The notes below the pieces were generated by a model. That model made no database searches. It saw only the letters and a program-made list of their open reading frames with translations, and was not told the DNA's origin. The translations under genes and the position numbers were made by a program. From Clostridia bacterium (lineage in GTDB: Bacteria; Bacillota_A; Clostridia; Christensenellales; Aristaeellaceae), in contig JAFUPO010000005.1 of assembly GCA_017481185.1 (NCBI GenBank), forward strand, positions 1 through 8,136: 8,136 bases of DNA, written 5' to 3'. Below are positions 6,345 to 8,136 of the stretch, one piece after another. Within the stretch, counting starts at the first letter, position 1. Each line of letters starts with the position of its first letter.

Positions 6345-8136
6345 ATGGATTTCAAATCTTATTCTATGGAATTGGCAGGCCGCACCCTGACCCTTGAATT
6401 CGGCAAGTATGCCGAGCAGGCTGCCGGTTCCTGCCTGGTGCGCTTCGGCGACACCTGCGTGATCGTTAACGCTACCATGTCTGAAAAGCCCCGTGACGGC
6501 GTGGACTTCTTCCCCCTGAGCGTGGACTTTGAAGAAAAGCATTATGCCGTGGGCAAGATCCCCGGCGGCTTCATTAAGCGTGAGGGCCGCCCCACCGAAA
6601 AGGCGATTCTCACTTGCCGCCTGATCGACCGTCCTCTGCGCCCCCTGTTCCCCAAGGGTATGCGCAATGACGTGCAGGTAGTGGCCACTGTTCTGAGCGT
6701 GGATACCGATATTCCTCCGGAAATCCCCGCCATGATCGGCTCCTCCATCGCCCTGTGCATTTCTGAGATCCCCTTCGGCGGCCCCACTGGCTCTATCGTG
6801 GTGGGCCGTGTGAACGGCGAGTTCGTGCTCTGCCCCGACGAGGCCCAGCGCGCTCAGAGCGACCTGCACCTGACCGTGTCCGGCACGAAGGACGCTGTTC
6901 TGATGGTGGAAGCGGGCGCCAACGAGATCTCTGAAGAAGTGATGCTGGATGCTATCATGCTGGCTCACGAGGAGATCAAGAAGATCATTGCTTTTGAAGA
7001 GCAGATCATTGCTGAGATCGGCAAGCCCAAGGCTGATGTGACCCTGGTGGTCACCGGCGACGATATTAAGGCTGCCGTTCGTGAATACGCTTATGACAAG
7101 TGCCAGTACGTGTTCGACACCACTGAGCGCGAGGTTCGCCAGGAGCGGGAGGCTGAAGTAAAGGCCGAGACCCTGGCCCACTTTGCCGAGGAGTTCCCTG
7201 GCCGTGAGAGCGAGATCGCTGATGCGCTGTACTATCTGAACAAGGAGATCATGCGCAAGAAGATTATCGAGCAGGGCATCCGTCCCGATGGCCGCAAGGT
7301 CACCGAGGTTCGCCCCATCTGGTGCGAAGTGGGCGTGCTGCCCCGCACCCATGGTTCTGCCGTGTTCACCCGCGGCCAGACCCAGGCCTTGACCGTAACC
7401 ACCCTGGGCTCCACCAACGAGGCTCAGATGCTGGATGGCCTGTCCAACGACGATTTCAAGCGTTACATGCACCACTACAATATGCCTCCCTATGCCACCG
7501 GTGAGGCTGGCCGCTTGAAGAGCCCCGGCCGCCGGGAGATCGGCCACGGCGCTTTGGCTGAGCGGGCCCTGTTGCCTGTGATCCCTGCTGAGAGCGAGTT
7601 CCCCTATGCTCTGCGCCTGGTGAGCGAGATCCTCTCCTCCAACGGCTCCTCCTCCATGGCTTCCGTGTGCGGCTCCACCCTGTCCCTGATGGATGCTGGT
7701 GTGCCGATTCACGCGCCTGTGGCTGGTGTGGCCATGGGCCTGATTAAGGACGCCGAGACCGGCAAGGTCTGCGTGCTGACCGACATTCAGGGCCTGGAAG
7801 ACTTCCTGGGCGATATGGACTTCAAGGTAGCCGGTACCATGAACGGCATCACCGCTATCCAGATGGATATCAAGATCGCCGGTATCGACAAGGCGATCCT
7901 GAAGCAGGCTCTGGCTCAGGCTCTGGAAGGCCGCCTGCACATTCTGGGCATCATGCTCCAGACGCTGGGTCAGCCCCGTGAGCACCTCTCCAAGTATGCT
8001 CCCAAGATTATCCGCTTCACCATTGATCCCGAGAAGATCCGCGAGGTCATCGGTAAGGGCGGCAGCACCATCAACAAGATCATTGCCGAGACCGGCGTGA
8101 AGATCGACATTGAGGACGATGGCCGCGTGTTTATCG
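6345..8136 (+). CDS. pnp: Polyribonucleotide nucleotidyltransferase (PNPase), 3' end outside window
   Basis: PNPase is a trimeric 3'-to-5' phosphorolytic exoribonuclease that releases nucleoside diphosphates and can add tails in reverse. The first 597 codons are visible without frameshift; a full protein has about 700-720. Order: RNase PH domain 1 (about 5-140, with [16 protein letters not shown] and [13 protein letters not shown]), the all-helical linker (about 240-310), catalytic RNase PH domain 2 with FTRGQTQ (341-347), [14 protein letters not shown] (431-444) and [14 protein letters not shown] (480-493, with the likely metal-binding D486 and D492), and the start of the KH domain with IGKGG (569-573). 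The rest of the KH domain and the expected S1 domain lie past the edge. ATG at 6345 follows AAGGAG by 6 nt. Codon use is strongly biased, like infB and rpsO. Confidence 0.97.
   Translation, partial: MDFKSYSMELAGRTLTLEFGKYAEQAAGSCLVRFGDTCVIVNATMSEKPRDGVDFFPLSVDFEEKHYAVGKIPGGFIKREGRPTEKAILTCRLIDRPLRPLFPKGMRNDVQVVATVLSVDTDIPPEIPAMIGSSIALCISEIPFGGPTGSIVVGRVNGEFVLCPDEAQRAQSDLHLTVSGTKDAVLMVEAGANEISEEVMLDAIMLAHEEIKKIIAFEEQIIAEIGKPKADVTLVVTGDDIKAAVREYAYDKCQYVFDTTEREVRQEREAEVKAETLAHFAEEFPGRESEIADALYYLNKEIMRKKIIEQGIRPDGRKVTEVRPIWCEVGVLPRTHGSAVFTRGQTQALTVTTLGSTNEAQMLDGLSNDDFKRYMHHYNMPPYATGEAGRLKSPGRREIGHGALAERALLPVIPAESEFPYALRLVSEILSSNGSSSMASVCGSTLSLMDAGVPIHAPVAGVAMGLIKDAETGKVCVLTDIQGLEDFLGDMDFKVAGTMNGITAIQMDIKIAGIDKAILKQALAQALEGRLHILGIMLQTLGQPREHLSKYAPKIIRFTIDPEKIREVIGKGGSTINKIIAETGVKIDIEDDGRVFI

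Noticed and set aside
6285..7985. A 566-codon antisense open frame opposite pnp.
   Set aside because: Same reason: the sense frame is an intact PNPase and the antisense frame is a by-product of missing TTA, CTA and TCA codons.

Overview
The window is one stretch of a bacterial translation and RNA-metabolism gene cluster, all on the + strand: the 3' part of infB, then rbfA, an nrnA-type DHH phosphoesterase, truB, ribF, rpsO and the 5' part of pnp. This order is the familiar nusA-infB-to-pnp arrangement of Bacillota. Purine-rich AGGAGG-type ribosome binding sites, TTG and GTG starts, and high GC coding sequence fit a GC-rich member of the Clostridia, possibly from the gut. That assignment is inference from gene order and style, not from a marker comparison.

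Layout. Positions 1-2178 carry infB, entering from the left in an open frame with a Gly/Pro/Arg-rich repeated segment. Positions 2179-2543 form an unusually long spacer for this operon. It holds two diverged tandem copies of a roughly 125-nt element that folds into a long imperfect hairpin with compensatory changes between copies, followed by a perfect 23-bp palindrome and two further hairpins abutting the rbfA ribosome binding site. Positions 2544-4784 hold rbfA, nrnA and truB with overlapping ends (26 bp and 4 bp), and ribF follows after 11 bp. This is a tightly coupled block. Positions 5720-5912 hold a good sigma-A-type promoter and a structured leader for rpsO. A strong intrinsic terminator follows rpsO, then a leader of about 125 nt with alternative hairpins, then pnp, which runs off the right edge within its KH domain.

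Functionally, IF-2 drives initiator tRNA placement, RbfA and TruB mature the small subunit and tRNA, S15 nucleates the 30S platform, and PNPase and NrnA degrade RNA and the short oligonucleotides or dinucleotides left over. RibF makes FMN and FAD and is a common passenger in this cluster. All seven frames are intact where visible.

No mobile-element protein, CRISPR array, tRNA or rRNA was seen. The genes are ordinary housekeeping genes. The part that deserves attention is the noncoding DNA, above all the tandem hairpin element between infB and rbfA.
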